6,027 nucleotides of DNA from Opitutus sp. GAS368 (GTDB lineage Bacteria; Verrucomicrobiota; Verrucomicrobiia; Opitutales; Opitutaceae), in contig CAMAXB010000193.1 of the NCBI GenBank assembly GCA_945862035.1, positions 1 through 6,027 of the forward strand, given 5' to 3'. Position 1 is the stretch's first letter. Each line of letters opens with the position of its first letter. Both the position numbers and the translations under genes were made by a program. The notes beneath the pieces were generated by a model. It was not told the DNA's origin. It saw only the letters and a program-made list of their open reading frames with translations, and did no database searches. Below, piece after piece: positions 1-6,027 of the stretch.

Positions 1-129
1 CTCAAAGGCCTGCCCGCACAGGGCGACCAATTGGTTCCAGAATGCGTCGTGTGGGCTCTCCGCTGTTTGGGCGGATGCAGGAGAGACGGTCAGCAGGGCA
101 AGGATCCAGACGGACATCAGTGATTTCAT
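1..129 (-). CDS. Secreted protein of unknown function, N-terminal fragment (runs off left edge)
   Basis: The ATG is read from base 129 leftward and the frame stays open for 43 codons to the window edge. The first 20 residues form a clear Sec signal peptide: a Lys near the start, a hydrophobic core (VWILALLTV) and an ASA|QT cleavage site after Ala20. The mature part begins with a short polar stretch and then FWNQLVALCGQAFE, which looks like the start of a folded domain with one Cys. I have a vague memory of uncharacterised secreted proteins with a similar FW..L..LCG.AF start, but I cannot confirm it and assign no function. The gene lies 22 bases downstream of the permease stop on the same strand, so the two are probably cotranscribed. 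There is no Shine-Dalgarno sequence; the ATG follows CCCCAACC. The gene is real with good confidence; its function is unknown. Confidence 0.72.
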   Translation of the reverse strand, partial: MKSLMSVWILALLTVSPASAQTAESPHDAFWNQLVALCGQAFE

Positions 130-151
130 GGTTGGGGAGTCAGGGTTGAGT

Positions 152-1621
152 TTAAGGCGGGGGCGGCGCCGCCGTGCGCAGGAGAAACTTCATTGCGTAG
201 TAGCGCGCCCGCTCACGCACCGCGTCAAATTCGCCGGTCCGAACCTCGATGCCGAGCGCGAGGACGTTGTCGGCGGCGGCCAGGCTGCCGTGCACCGGAT
301 TGAGCACGATCCAGCCCAGAATCCGCCGCAAGTCCTCGTGGGGCGTCGTGGCGATCAGGTGATCGAGAATCATGGGCGGAAAGAAGCGCTCAAACGGGTC
401 CATCTGGACCACATCCGGTACGGCGGCCGCATAAAGGAAATTGCGCACGCGCTGCACCGGGTCGTTGACTTGGCCCGACTCCCAGGTCGGGAGCTTCGGC
501 CGGATGTAGTCGAGCCAGGCGACCGTATCGGCGTCGGGGGTTTCGCCGGGCAGGGGCATTGGTGCGATCACGCCCTCATCGGGCGGCAACACGAGGTCGA
601 TCGCCTCCAACTCGGTGGGCGTGAGGTCCTGCCAGGTCCGGGGCGGGACGCCTGCCGGGGCGGCGACCATCGCCGACGGAACGGTCGGCCCGGGCAGATC
701 GGGCTCGGGTGCCGCCGCGGGGAAGGGGCGCGGCGGGGCTACGATCAGTGCGGGGGTTTCGGTCAGGGCCTTGGCGAGGGCGGCCGAGGGCCCGACGGGG
801 CGCCGATCCGCGTCGCGGTTGGCGATCAGGCCGACTAGGGCTAATGCGAGGACCGTGACGCCAACCCAGGCCACGCCGCGCCCGGACTCACGTCGGGCCG
901 GACTGTCCCAGCGGAACATCCGCAGGGCGGAGGCGTAGGCGGCAGCGCCGACGCCGAGCAGGGCTAGCAGGGCGAACCCCTCGGAGGCGAGGCCGTCCCC
1001 GTTGGCACAGGCCTGGAGCAGGTCGACCGCATAGCCCCCGGGCAGAAAGGTCGACAACTGCTGGGCCCAGGCGGGTAGGGAGGCAACCTGCACCACGACC
1101 CCGCCAAACACCAGCATGGGCAGAAAGACGCATTGGCCGAGGGCCTGTGCGGCGGGAACACTGTTGGCGATCATGGCGAGCAGCAGGCCGAGCCCGGAGA
1201 ACGTAAAGGCCACGAGCGTGAATCCGATCGCGAGCTGCAGCGGATGATCAGGGAAGGGCATGCCGACGCTCACGGCGAGTGCGAGCAGGAGCACGGCCGA
1301 GGCGACGAGCAGCACGAAGCGGGCAAGGATCATGCCCGTGACGAGGGTCGAGGTGGCTCCGGGCGCGAGCCGGTAGCGGCGCCAAACGCCACGCTCGCGC
1401 TCTGACACCAGGATTACGGGCAGCCCCAGGCAGGCCCCGCTGAGCACGACCACGGTCAGAAGTTCGCCCACATGCCGCGCGAGTGGTACGGTTTCCCATC
1501 GGTACAGAGCCCGAAAGGCCCCGAGGAAAATCAGGGGAAACAGGAAGCTGTAGAACAGGGCCAGCTTCTGGCGGAAGTGAAGCCGCAGCGTGAGGTCGAG
1601 GTAGGGGAGCAGGCCTCTCAT
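152..1621 (-). CDS. ABC-2-type transporter permease with extra C-terminal extracytoplasmic domain
   Basis: Probable membrane subunit of an ABC exporter; the substrate is unknown. From the ATG at 1621 it has 489 residues. Six membrane segments lie near residues 22-42, 54-74, 95-120, 128-152, 162-183 and 213-235. The features fit ABC-2 permeases (such as drug, polysaccharide or Nod-factor exporters): a cytoplasmic SERERGVWRRYRLAPG loop after segment 2 that would contact the ATPase, and an external LPAWAQQLSTFLPGGYAVD loop before segment 6. ABC-2 permeases usually end there, at about 240-260 residues. Here a basic cytoplasmic stretch is followed by a seventh segment (about 249-268), a Pro/Ala-rich linker (about 275-325) and a roughly 150-residue soluble domain that I do not recognise, ending in PPPP. 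An in-frame GTG at 1648 would add 9 residues; I prefer ATG 1621 because the extra residues are Pro-rich and the ATG sits in a GCCCATG context like its neighbours. No ATPase gene adjoins it in the window; one may lie beyond the left edge. Confidence 0.85.
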   Translation of the reverse strand: MRGLLPYLDLTLRLHFRQKLALFYSFLFPLIFLGAFRALYRWETVPLARHVGELLTVVVLSGACLGLPVILVSERERGVWRRYRLAPGATSTLVTGMILARFVLLVASAVLLLALAVSVGMPFPDHPLQLAIGFTLVAFTFSGLGLLLAMIANSVPAAQALGQCVFLPMLVFGGVVVQVASLPAWAQQLSTFLPGGYAVDLLQACANGDGLASEGFALLALLGVGAAAYASALRMFRWDSPARRESGRGVAWVGVTVLALALVGLIANRDADRRPVGPSAALAKALTETPALIVAPPRPFPAAAPEPDLPGPTVPSAMVAAPAGVPPRTWQDLTPTELEAIDLVLPPDEGVIAPMPLPGETPDADTVAWLDYIRPKLPTWESGQVNDPVQRVRNFLYAAAVPDVVQMDPFERFFPPMILDHLIATTPHEDLRRILGWIVLNPVHGSLAAADNVLALGIEVRTGEFDAVRERARYYAMKFLLRTAAPPPP

Positions 1622-2133
1622 GGGCAAAACAGGTGGGCGTGGGGCCACGCGGGGCCATGGCGGATGAATTCAGGCTGAGGGTCAATGATTCTGCTGGCCG
1701 GCCCTGGCCTTCGCGCGCGAGCGGGTTTCCGCGTCCTCCGCCTCTTGCGGTCACCCGGCTCCGCCTCGGCATCTTTTGCCCCGTTGATCATCCCCTGCTT
1801 CCATCCTCATCGGTCTTCGCGGGTTGGCTGCCCCTTGGGGCCGGATGACGGTCAAGTCGGGACGTGGCTGTTGCCTCGTGAAACCGGCCCGGGATCCGGC
1901 CGCGGTCCCCGAACGGGCCGGCGCATTTTCGGGTCGGAACTTTCAGCCTTCCATCTCCCAAAAACGTGCAGTATTTTCCCGGTGCTGCTTTTACCCTTGG
2001 GGTTCGCCCTTTTCGCGGCGTGCGCCCTTGTCCTTTACTCTTCCCGGTCCGCACCCCCGAAGCGCGGCGGCCGATGTCCTCGGGCGGTCGCGTGCAGGCC
2101 GCCCTCTTTTTGCCCCGTTCCCTTTCAAGCCCC
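1622..2133. other. Divergent intergenic region, no gene recognised
   Basis: This stretch of about 500 bp separates the minus-strand permease from the plus-strand operon and should hold promoters and 5' leaders for both. Several open frames cross it. One is continuous with the downstream gene from a GTG at 1966, but its translation is Arg/Pro-rich with no domain character, and the signal peptide of that gene begins only near 2134-2149. I see no sigma-70 promoter I would defend. The part from about 1941 to 2133 is pyrimidine-rich on the plus strand (runs such as CTTTTACCCTT, CTCTTTTTGCCCC, GTTCCCTTTC), which suggests an untranslated leader. The one clear structure is the GC-rich hairpin at 1884-1921, listed separately. 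Confidence 0.6.
1884..1921. repeat. GC-rich inverted repeat (possible RNA hairpin or protein-binding site)
   Basis: CCGGCCC at 1884-1890 is matched perfectly by GGGCCGG at 1915-1921. Nested inside, GGGA (1891-1894) pairs with TCCC (1906-1909) and CCG (1896-1898) with CGG (1903-1905) around a GCCG tetraloop, leaving one small bulge on each side. It lies about 210 bases before the plus-strand operon and about 260 bases before the permease start. TTTT follows at 1926-1929 but is not adjacent to the stem, so it is not a typical terminator. Its role is unknown, and in such GC-rich DNA some pairing is expected by chance. Confidence 0.4.
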
Positions 2134-2994
2134 ATGATCCCTGCTCCCATGTCTCGTCGATCCTCGCCCGTTCTGTTCCTTACCGGTCTGCTGCTCGGGT
2201 CGACCGCGCTTTTCTCGCAAGTTCCCACCGTCGCCAACGGCGTCGGTTCCCACTTCAGCCTCAAGAGTGCGACGGCGGCTCAGCATGCGGCCATTGCCCA
2301 ATTTGAAAACGCCTTGGTCGAACAGGAAGCGGCCGTGGCAACGGCCCGGGCGAACCTGACGTTCGCCGTTTTCTCGGAACCCGCGAACACGGTGACGATC
2401 CGCGAAAAGGCTCGGGCCCTGCAGTCAGCTGAGCAGGCTCTGGTTACCGCGCGCGCGGATGCCTATGCCAAGATCCAGGGTTCTCCGGACAAGCTGAACC
2501 GGGAGCAGGCCGGCGTTCTCGTCTGGCAGGCCGTTCGCCCCGAGGGTGGGCGCCGCCGCACGATCGGCAGCGCGGGTGGCGGCCGTGGACGGGTTGGCCC
2601 GCCGGCGGTCGGCCAGGCGGCCAACACAGGCGACGGTTTTGCCGCCCTGAATGTCGGTCGCGGTACGGGCGGAAATCAGGGCCCGGTGGTCGTTTCCCTC
2701 AGCGACATCCAGCAAACCGAGGTCACGCGCCTCAACGAGATTCCTGCGGTTCGCGCTGCGATCCGTGGTGCGATGGATGCCAAGCGGGCCGTCTACGTCC
2801 ACCTCTACCAAGGCACCGGTGATGCCGCCGGCCTCACGCAGCGGGTCACTGCCTTGGGCGCCGCTGAAACCGAGCTCGCCGAAGTTCGCGCCGCGGAATT
2901 CGCCAAGTTCCAGGCATCGTCCCCTTATCGCCTCAATGCCGACCAGGTTCAGACCCTCGCCTCTGGCATGACCGGCGGCCGCGGGGGCCTCTGA
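2134..2994 (+). CDS. Secreted Ala-rich helical protein with two domain repeats, unknown function
   Basis: 286 residues from ATG 2134. Residues 1 to about 28 form a signal peptide with an RR-containing start, the hydrophobic core VLFLTGLLLGSTALF and cleavage near FSQ|VP. The mature protein is rich in Ala, Glu and Gln and should be mostly alpha-helical. It contains an internal duplication. Residues 90-129 and 235-275 align with about 15 identities in 40, most visibly AYAKIQGSPDKLNREQ against EFAKFQASSPYRLNADQ. The similarity extends more weakly upstream, to about 47-131 and 190-277. Between the halves lies a Gly/Arg-rich linker (about 136-184), and the tail is TGGRGGL. I recognise no family; the helical, Gln/Glu-rich repeats loosely recall periplasmic Spy/CpxP-type proteins, but no LTxxQ motif is convincing. 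ATG 2149 is an almost equally good start. ATG 2134 is preferred because TCAAGCCCCATGATC closely matches the start of the next gene, which follows after 49 bases, so the two should be cotranscribed. Confidence 0.78.
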   Translation: MIPAPMSRRSSPVLFLTGLLLGSTALFSQVPTVANGVGSHFSLKSATAAQHAAIAQFENALVEQEAAVATARANLTFAVFSEPANTVTIREKARALQSAEQALVTARADAYAKIQGSPDKLNREQAGVLVWQAVRPEGGRRRTIGSAGGGRGRVGPPAVGQAANTGDGFAALNVGRGTGGNQGPVVVSLSDIQQTEVTRLNEIPAVRAAIRGAMDAKRAVYVHLYQGTGDAAGLTQRVTALGAAETELAEVRAAEFAKFQASSPYRLNADQVQTLASGMTGGRGGL

Positions 2995-3043
2995 TCCCGC
3001 CGGGCAGCCTCCTTTTCAGTCTCAACGCCCCTTCTCAAATCCC

Positions 3044-5590
3044 ATGATCAAGTGCATCTCCGGCCAGCTTCGCCGTGGGCTCGCGCCCGCAGCGTTGTTC
3101 CTCGTGGTCGCCGCCCCCCTTTCGGCGCAGACGTCCGTCGCCAACCCTTCGGCCGTCGGCAACCTGCGCGTGGCGCAGGGTTTTAAGGCCGAACTGCTGT
3201 ACACGGTTCCTCGCGCTGCCTACGGCTCGTGGATTGCCCTGACAATTGATGATAAGGGCCGCCTCATTGTCAGCGACCAGACGTCCGGCCTTTACCGCGT
3301 CACCCTGCCGCCGGCCGGTAGCACCGCCGAGGTCAAGGTCGAGCCCATCGAGATCGATCTCGGCGGCGCCCACGGCCTGCTTTACGCCTTCAACAGCCTC
3401 TACGTGATGACGACCGAGCGCGGCACCCAGGGTCTCTACCGTGTGCGCGACACGGACGGCGACGACAAGTATGACGACGTGCGCGTCATCCGTAATCTCT
3501 CGGGCACCGGCGAGCACGGCGTACACTCGATCACGCTGTCACCCGATGGCCAGTCGCTCTTCCTCACCGTGGGCAACGCCAGCTACCTGACGCAGCTCGA
3601 CTCCTCCACGCACCCGGCCAACGTCAACCATGACAATCTGCTGCCGAATCTGATGGGCTTCTCCGACGGCCAGCAGCCCAACGGTGGCTACGTGGTCAAG
3701 ACCGACCCCGAGGGCCGGCACTGGGAACTGATGAATTTTGGCTTCCGCAATCCCTACGACGTGTCCTTCAACGCCGAGGGTGAGCTCTTCACCTACGACG
3801 CCGACATGGAGTGGGATATCGGCACGCCCTGGTATCGCCCGACGCGCGTGAACCACCTCATCAGCGGCGCCGATTTCGGCTGGCGGCCGATCACCAACAA
3901 GTGGCCCGCGTACTACTTCGACAGCTTTGGCGAGGTCGTGAACATCGGCTCGGGTTCCCCGACCGGCTCGATTTTCGGCACGGGCGCTAAGTTCCCCACC
4001 AAGTACCAGCGCGCGTTCTACATCTCCGACTGGAGCTGGGGCAAACTCTACGCGGTCCATCTGACGCCTTCCGGTGCGACCTACACGGGCGTGGCGGAGG
4101 AATTCGTCGCCGGTTCGCCCTTCCCGGTCAGCGATGTGGTGATCAGTCCGTACGATGGTGCGATGTACCTCACCGTCGGCGGCCGCTCGACCCATTCGGC
4201 GCTGTATCGCGTCACCTACGTCGGCACCGAGTCGACCGCTCCGGCCGCACCCGAGACCCGCGGCCTGGCCGAGCGCCAGCTCCGCCACCGCCTGGAGTCC
4301 TTCCACGGCGTGCAGCACGAAAGCGCCGTCGACAGCGCCTGGGGCCAGCTTTCCAGCCAGGATCGCGCGGTTCGATATGCCGCACGCATCGCGCTGGAGT
4401 GGCAGGATGTCGCGGGCTGGCGTGAACGTGCGCTCCGCGAGACGGAACCCCGCACGGTGATCGCGGCCATCGCGGCCCTGGCGCGCGCCAGCACGATGGG
4501 TGCCTCGCTCAAGCCGCAGACCGCCCCGGTGCCGAACCCCGTGCTTCAGGCCCGCATGCTGGCCGCCCTCGACAAGCTCAATTGGAGCGGTCTGAGCGAG
4601 GCCGACCAAGTGGACTTGGCCCGCGCCTACACCCTTGTCTTCACCCGGACCGGCCGGCCTTCGGAAGAGGACCGCCGACGCCTCGCCGCGAAGTTCAACG
4701 GTGTTTTCCCCGCCCGGACCAAGGAAATCAATGCCCTCCTTGCGCGACTCCTCGTCTACCTCGAGTCCCCGGAGGCCACCCCCAAGCTGGTCGCCGCCCT
4801 GAGCACCGCGCCGACCCAGCAGGAGCAGATCGATCTGGCCCTGCAGCTCCGCCTGCAGAAGGCCGGCTGGACGAATGCGCTGCGCGAGGAATACCTGCGC
4901 TGGTTCATTCACGCCTATGCGAACTACCGCGGCGGTAACGTCTTCCTCCGCTCGATCGTCGCCATTCGCACCGCCGCCCTCGAGACCTTCACCGAGGCCG
5001 AAAAGTTGGCGCTGAAGGATGTGATTGCGATCACGCCGACGCAGGTCTCGCCGCTGCAACGCGTCGTGGACCGCCCGTTCGTCAAGGACTACACGGTGTC
5101 TGACCTGACGCCGGTCATCGAGGCCAAGCTCAAGGCCGGTGGTCGCGACTTCGAGGCAGGCCGCCGTCTGTATGGCGAGGTCGCCTGTGCGGTCTGTCAC
5201 GGCTTCGGCGCGGAGGGGGGGGCCGTCGGACCCGAGCTAACCGGCTCGGGCGGCCGCTACACCCTCCGGGACTTGATGGAAAGCATCCTCGAGCCGAGCA
5301 AGGTCATCAGCGACCAGTTCGCGGCGACTGAGTTCAAGCTGGACGATGGCAACGTGGTCACCGGCCGCGTGGCGAACGCCTCGGCGGACACGATCAGTGT
5401 CTCAACGAACATGTTCGACTACACCGCCATCACGCAGGTCCCGCGCGACAAGATCGTCTCGATGGAGGACTCGGCCACCTCGATGATGCCCCCCGGCATG
5501 ATCAACAACCTCACCGAGGATCAGATCGCCGACCTGTCCGCCTACATCCTCTCCCTCAACGACCCGAAGGGGCCGATGTTCAAGAAGTAA
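3044..5590 (+). CDS. Putative secreted PQQ-type dehydrogenase / c-type cytochrome fusion (TIGR02604-HEAT-TIGR02603)
   Basis: 848 residues, exported: signal peptide 1-28 with an RR start, core ALFLVVAAPL and cleavage LSA|Q. Residues about 38-395 form a beta-propeller of the sugar/sorbosone-dehydrogenase type, with the family hallmarks GFRNPYD (233-239), YDADMEWD (251-258) followed by the ADFGWR motif, and a DTDGDDKYDD loop (136-145) that looks like a calcium site. Residues about 405-670 are helical, HEAT-like, with DRAVRYAARIALEW (440 on) and a GWTNALREEYLRWF segment (608 on), both typical of the Planctomycetes/Verrucomicrobia proteins. Residues about 700-842 are a heme-c domain: CAVCH at 715-719, then VGPELTG, the characteristic insert around DDGNVVTGR (767-775), and MMPPGM (814-819) supplying the probable axial Met. 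The likely role is periplasmic oxidation of an unknown substrate, with electrons passing to the heme. PQQ as cofactor is inferred from fold similarity. It is the second gene of the operon, 49 bases after the repeat protein, and is followed by a terminator. No frame damage is seen. Confidence 0.9.
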   Translation: MIKCISGQLRRGLAPAALFLVVAAPLSAQTSVANPSAVGNLRVAQGFKAELLYTVPRAAYGSWIALTIDDKGRLIVSDQTSGLYRVTLPPAGSTAEVKVEPIEIDLGGAHGLLYAFNSLYVMTTERGTQGLYRVRDTDGDDKYDDVRVIRNLSGTGEHGVHSITLSPDGQSLFLTVGNASYLTQLDSSTHPANVNHDNLLPNLMGFSDGQQPNGGYVVKTDPEGRHWELMNFGFRNPYDVSFNAEGELFTYDADMEWDIGTPWYRPTRVNHLISGADFGWRPITNKWPAYYFDSFGEVVNIGSGSPTGSIFGTGAKFPTKYQRAFYISDWSWGKLYAVHLTPSGATYTGVAEEFVAGSPFPVSDVVISPYDGAMYLTVGGRSTHSALYRVTYVGTESTAPAAPETRGLAERQLRHRLESFHGVQHESAVDSAWGQLSSQDRAVRYAARIALEWQDVAGWRERALRETEPRTVIAAIAALARASTMGASLKPQTAPVPNPVLQARMLAALDKLNWSGLSEADQVDLARAYTLVFTRTGRPSEEDRRRLAAKFNGVFPARTKEINALLARLLVYLESPEATPKLVAALSTAPTQQEQIDLALQLRLQKAGWTNALREEYLRWFIHAYANYRGGNVFLRSIVAIRTAALETFTEAEKLALKDVIAITPTQVSPLQRVVDRPFVKDYTVSDLTPVIEAKLKAGGRDFEAGRRLYGEVACAVCHGFGAEGGAVGPELTGSGGRYTLRDLMESILEPSKVISDQFAATEFKLDDGNVVTGRVANASADTISVSTNMFDYTAITQVPRDKIVSMEDSATSMMPPGMINNLTEDQIADLSAYILSLNDPKGPMFKK

Positions 5591-5618
5591 GCTTCAGTGC
5601 TCCGCCCCTCCTGCATTC

Positions 5619-5649
5619 AAGGCTCCCGGCGTCACGCCGGGGGCCTTTT
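5619..5649 (+). terminator. Rho-independent terminator of the 2134-5590 operon
   Basis: AAGGC (5619-5623) pairs with GCCTT (5643-5647), T5624 with G5642 as a wobble pair, and CCCGGCG (5625-5631) with CGCCGGG (5635-5641), closing on a TCA loop. This gives a 13-bp GC-rich stem running straight into TTTT (5646-5649). It begins 28 bases after the TAA of the dehydrogenase-cytochrome gene. Because the stem is flanked by AA on the left and TT on the right it could partly work in both directions, but no minus-strand gene needs it here. Confidence 0.92.
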
Positions 5650-5739
5650 GCGTTTCATGTGGGCGGATCGAATCCAGTTCGACCCTCGGTCCCCGAGAAA
5701 TCCGACTTTAACGGTAGTGGTTAAGTGGTTCCCTGCCTG

Positions 5740-5768
5740 TTGATCCTGATTTGGGACTTGTGCATAAA
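5740..5768 (+). promoter_or_regulatory. Candidate sigma-70-like promoter for the gene at 5810
   Basis: TTGATC (5740-5745) is followed after 17 bases by CATAAA (5763-5768), four matches of six to each consensus hexamer. This is a locally AT-rich patch in GC-rich DNA, placed after a strong terminator and about 40 bases before the GTG start, where a new transcription unit needs a promoter. Position and spacing make it plausible; the match is only moderate. Confidence 0.42.
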
Positions 5769-5809
5769 TAGCGTGGAACTATGGGTCGGAATCACCGAAG
5801 ACTGAGGCC

Positions 5810-6027
5810 GTGAAAGCTGCCGATTTCTTCGACCTGCCCCCGTCGCTGGCGACCTTTGCCGCGCATTTTCCCGCCGACGTCGCCCCGTGGGAGTGGTTGA
5901 AGCGCATCGGGCCCGCGCTGGCCGCGCATCGCTTTGATGTGCCGCTGCCCAAGGTCCCGCCGGGCGTGCACATTGAGGGCTTCGTGCATCTCGACCCGAC
6001 CGTGAAGCTGCCGGCCTACGCCACGAT
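5810..6027 (+). CDS. Left-handed beta-helix nucleotidyltransferase/acyltransferase-like protein, N-terminal fragment
   Basis: The frame is open from GTG 5810 to the right edge (72 codons plus two bases). An in-frame TAA at 5765 and the absence of any other start codon after it fix GTG 5810 as the first possible start. A GAAGA at 5797-5801 lies at a usable distance as a weak ribosome binding site. Residues 1-45 form a helical N-terminal part (DFFDLPPSLATF, then APWEWLKRIGPAL). From about residue 50, PPGVHIEGFVHLDPTVKLPAYATI has the hexapeptide-like rhythm of a left-handed beta-helix and resembles the entry into the helix of proteins annotated as UDP-N-acetylglucosamine diphosphorylase or related sugar-nucleotide enzymes in Verrucomicrobia. 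The catalytic or substrate-binding part lies outside the window, so the exact activity is open. There is no signal peptide, so a cytoplasmic protein is expected. It is separated from the upstream operon by the terminator. Confidence 0.75.
   Translation, partial: MKAADFFDLPPSLATFAAHFPADVAPWEWLKRIGPALAAHRFDVPLPKVPPGVHIEGFVHLDPTVKLPAYAT

Noticed and set aside
128..838. Plus-strand open frame of 236 codons opposite the permease
   Set aside because: The translation is dominated by Arg, Gly and His with no recognisable motif, while the opposite strand encodes a clear membrane protein.
1657..1685. TTGACC on the minus strand (1680-1685) as a -35 box for the permease
   Set aside because: At 16-18 bases spacing there is no AT-rich -10 box; the sequence there is CGCCAT-like.
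1966..2133. N-terminal extension of the repeat protein from GTG 1966
   Set aside because: The added 56 residues are Arg/Pro-rich and would bury the obvious signal peptide that begins near 2134-2149.
3539..5200. Long open frame of 553 codons on the minus strand, opposite the dehydrogenase gene
   Set aside because: It is the antisense shadow of a well-recognised protein in GC-rich DNA. Its translation is Arg/Gly/Asp-rich, with no domain, signal peptide or membrane character.
5673..5697. tRNA 3'-end-like sequence (CCAGTTCGACCC followed by CTCGG)
   Set aside because: The T-loop-like TTCGACC has a nearly pairing stem, but no matching acceptor, D or anticodon arm exists upstream, where the terminator lies. 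No direct repeat or integrase suggests an attachment site. Chance resemblance is most likely.
5668..5697. Two small hairpins in tandem (TCGAA/TTCGA and CTCGG/CCGAG)
   Set aside because: Stems of only five base pairs with no T-run and no gene that would need them; too weak to list as a feature.

Overview
The window is GC-rich, densely coding bacterial DNA, most likely from a member of the Verrucomicrobiota (Opitutaceae or a relative). The main pointer is the large gene at 3044-5590. It joins a beta-propeller dehydrogenase module, a helical-repeat middle and a heme-c module in the order typical of the 'Pirellula/Verrucomicrobium-type' families TIGR02604 and TIGR02603. The likely start codons also fit: most lack a Shine-Dalgarno sequence and are preceded by CCC or ACC. 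The assignment is inferred from family knowledge and no database search was run.

Layout from left to right. (1) Minus strand, 1-1621: an ABC-2-type permease with an unusual seventh membrane segment and an extracytoplasmic C-terminal domain, followed 22 bases downstream by the first 43 codons of a small secreted protein that runs off the left edge. No ABC ATPase gene is visible. (2) 1622-2133: a divergent intergenic region of about 500 bp with no convincing gene and one strong GC-rich hairpin (1884-1921). (3) Plus strand, 2134-5590: a two-gene operon with a 49 bp gap. It encodes a secreted, Ala-rich helical protein with two copies of one domain around a Gly/Arg-rich linker, then the propeller-HEAT-cytochrome c protein. 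The operon ends at a textbook intrinsic terminator (5619-5649). (4) Plus strand, 5810 to the right edge: a candidate promoter, then the N-terminus of what looks like a left-handed beta-helix sugar-nucleotidyltransferase or acyltransferase-like protein, with a GTG start.

How the genes may work together: both products of the 2134-5590 operon have signal peptides, so they probably act together outside the cytoplasmic membrane. The large protein would oxidise a substrate (perhaps a sugar or alcohol) and pass electrons to its own heme c, and the repeat protein would be a partner of unknown role. The permease and its secreted neighbour form a separate, divergently transcribed unit. There is no CRISPR array, mobile element, rRNA or complete tRNA. 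The least-described items are the duplicated secreted protein and the C-terminal extension of the permease.
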